The notes beneath the pieces were generated by a model. That model made no database searches, was not told where the DNA came from, and was given only the letters and a program-made list of their open reading frames with translations. Below are positions 63,686-64,000 of a stretch of DNA of 64,000 nt, in pieces. Source of the stretch: JADLGL01 sp050184415 (lineage in GTDB: Bacteria; Pseudomonadota; Alphaproteobacteria; Rhizobiales; Kaistiaceae). Position numbers and translations under genes: made by a program. The stretch is from assembly GCA_050184415.1 (NCBI GenBank), contig JBFXAJ010000018.1:1-64000 (forward strand), given 5' to 3'. Numbering within the stretch: the first letter of the stretch is position 1; the number at the start of each line of letters is the position of its first letter.

Positions 63686-64000
63686 ATGAAATACCTGCAC
63701 ACGATGGTCCGGATCAGCGACGTCGAGGCCTCGCTCCGTTTCTATCGCGACCTCCTCGGCCTCGTTGAGCTCCGCCGCACCGAGAACGAGGCCGGGCGCT
63801 ACACGCTCATCTTCCTCGCCGCGCCCGGCGACGAGGCCGCGCAGATCGAGCTCACCTACAACTGGGACCCGGAGGAGTATCGCGGCGGTCGCAATTTCGG
63901 CCACCTCGCCTACGCGGTCGACGACATCTACGCGACCTGCGAGCGCCTCGCCGCCGGCGGCGTCACCATCGCCCGCCCGCCGCGCGACGGCCGCATGGCC
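63686..64000 (+). CDS. gloA: Lactoylglutathione lyase, 5' part only
   Basis: This is the first 105 residues of glyoxalase I. KYLHTMVRISDVEASLRFYRDLLGLVELRR shows the N-terminal metal-binding His (LHTM), QIELTYNWD has the Glu ligand, and GHLAYAVDDIY supplies the second His. It continues past the window edge. The cold-shock and DUF192 genes lie upstream in the opposite direction. Confidence 0.9.
   Translation, partial: MKYLHTMVRISDVEASLRFYRDLLGLVELRRTENEAGRYTLIFLAAPGDEAAQIELTYNWDPEEYRGGRNFGHLAYAVDDIYATCERLAAGGVTIARPPRDGRMA

Overview
The window is very GC-rich, densely coding and built from short divergent operons. It looks like a chromosomal segment of an alphaproteobacterium, probably Hyphomicrobiales (Rhizobiales). 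Supporting signs are EcfG-type general-stress promoters (GGAAC-N16/17-CGTT), an NDUFS4-like complex I accessory subunit, a double cold-shock-domain protein, DUF1127, a MocR regulator, a glycolate/glyoxylate operon and the dispersed intergenic palindromes common in that order. Four tRNA genes (Cys, Asn, Arg, Pro) are present. No rRNA, CRISPR array or prophage was seen.

Layout. 1-120: the 3' end of an ISAs1-type insertion sequence. 850-3000: a cupin protein and TetR and MarR regulators. 3590-4790: tRNA-Cys, a stress-promoter-driven I78 inhibitor-like lipoprotein and a GIY-YIG gene bracketed by palindromes. 4872-8170: a three-gene metal/heme/corrinoid-type ABC importer. 8551-12674: an unusual metzincin-like protein, an orphan ABC substrate-binding protein and small stress or membrane proteins. 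12875-24283: tRNA-Asn, a truncated flavoprotein and a methanol-oxidation-like (mox) block. That block holds a MoxR ATPase and a CHRD-cytochrome c fusion facing a PQQ dehydrogenase, a MoxJ-like binding protein, a membrane protein and a 1434-residue protein with two von Willebrand A modules. 24627-37140: murI, small stress and secreted proteins, DUF1028, glyoxalase-type and RibD-type enzymes, a MocR/DUF1127 divergent pair, a UdgX-like protein, an aldo-keto reductase and a DUF433/DUF5615 toxin-antitoxin-like pair. 37465-44807: gcl-glcD-glcE-glcF for glycolate and glyoxylate use, interrupted between glcE and glcF by a GIY-YIG gene and a Phd/VapC pair. 45041-53345: PAP2 phosphatase, metC, a Pro/Ala-rich OmpA protein, cysK, GIY-YIG, YqhA and UspA. 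54057-58843: three SGNH hydrolases plus an MBOAT acyltransferase, a likely envelope polysaccharide O-acetylation operon. 58925-64000: small stress proteins, an XRE/zinc-ribbon protein, tRNA-Arg and tRNA-Pro, an NDUFS4-like protein, DUF192, a cold-shock protein and the start of gloA.

How they work together. The PQQ block would oxidise an alcohol or aldehyde in the periplasm and pass electrons to a c-type cytochrome, with MoxR and the VWA proteins as maturation factors. The glc genes would turn glycolate into glyoxylate and then tartronate semialdehyde. Five small genes share general-stress promoter signatures.

The most system-like novelty is the repeated association of single-domain GIY-YIG genes with pairs of long palindromes, one of them a 436-bp unit with near-perfect terminal inverted repeats. 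This suggests a small mobile element family whose gene-free palindromes are dispersed elsewhere in the window. Protein assignments were made by reading motifs. No database search was run.
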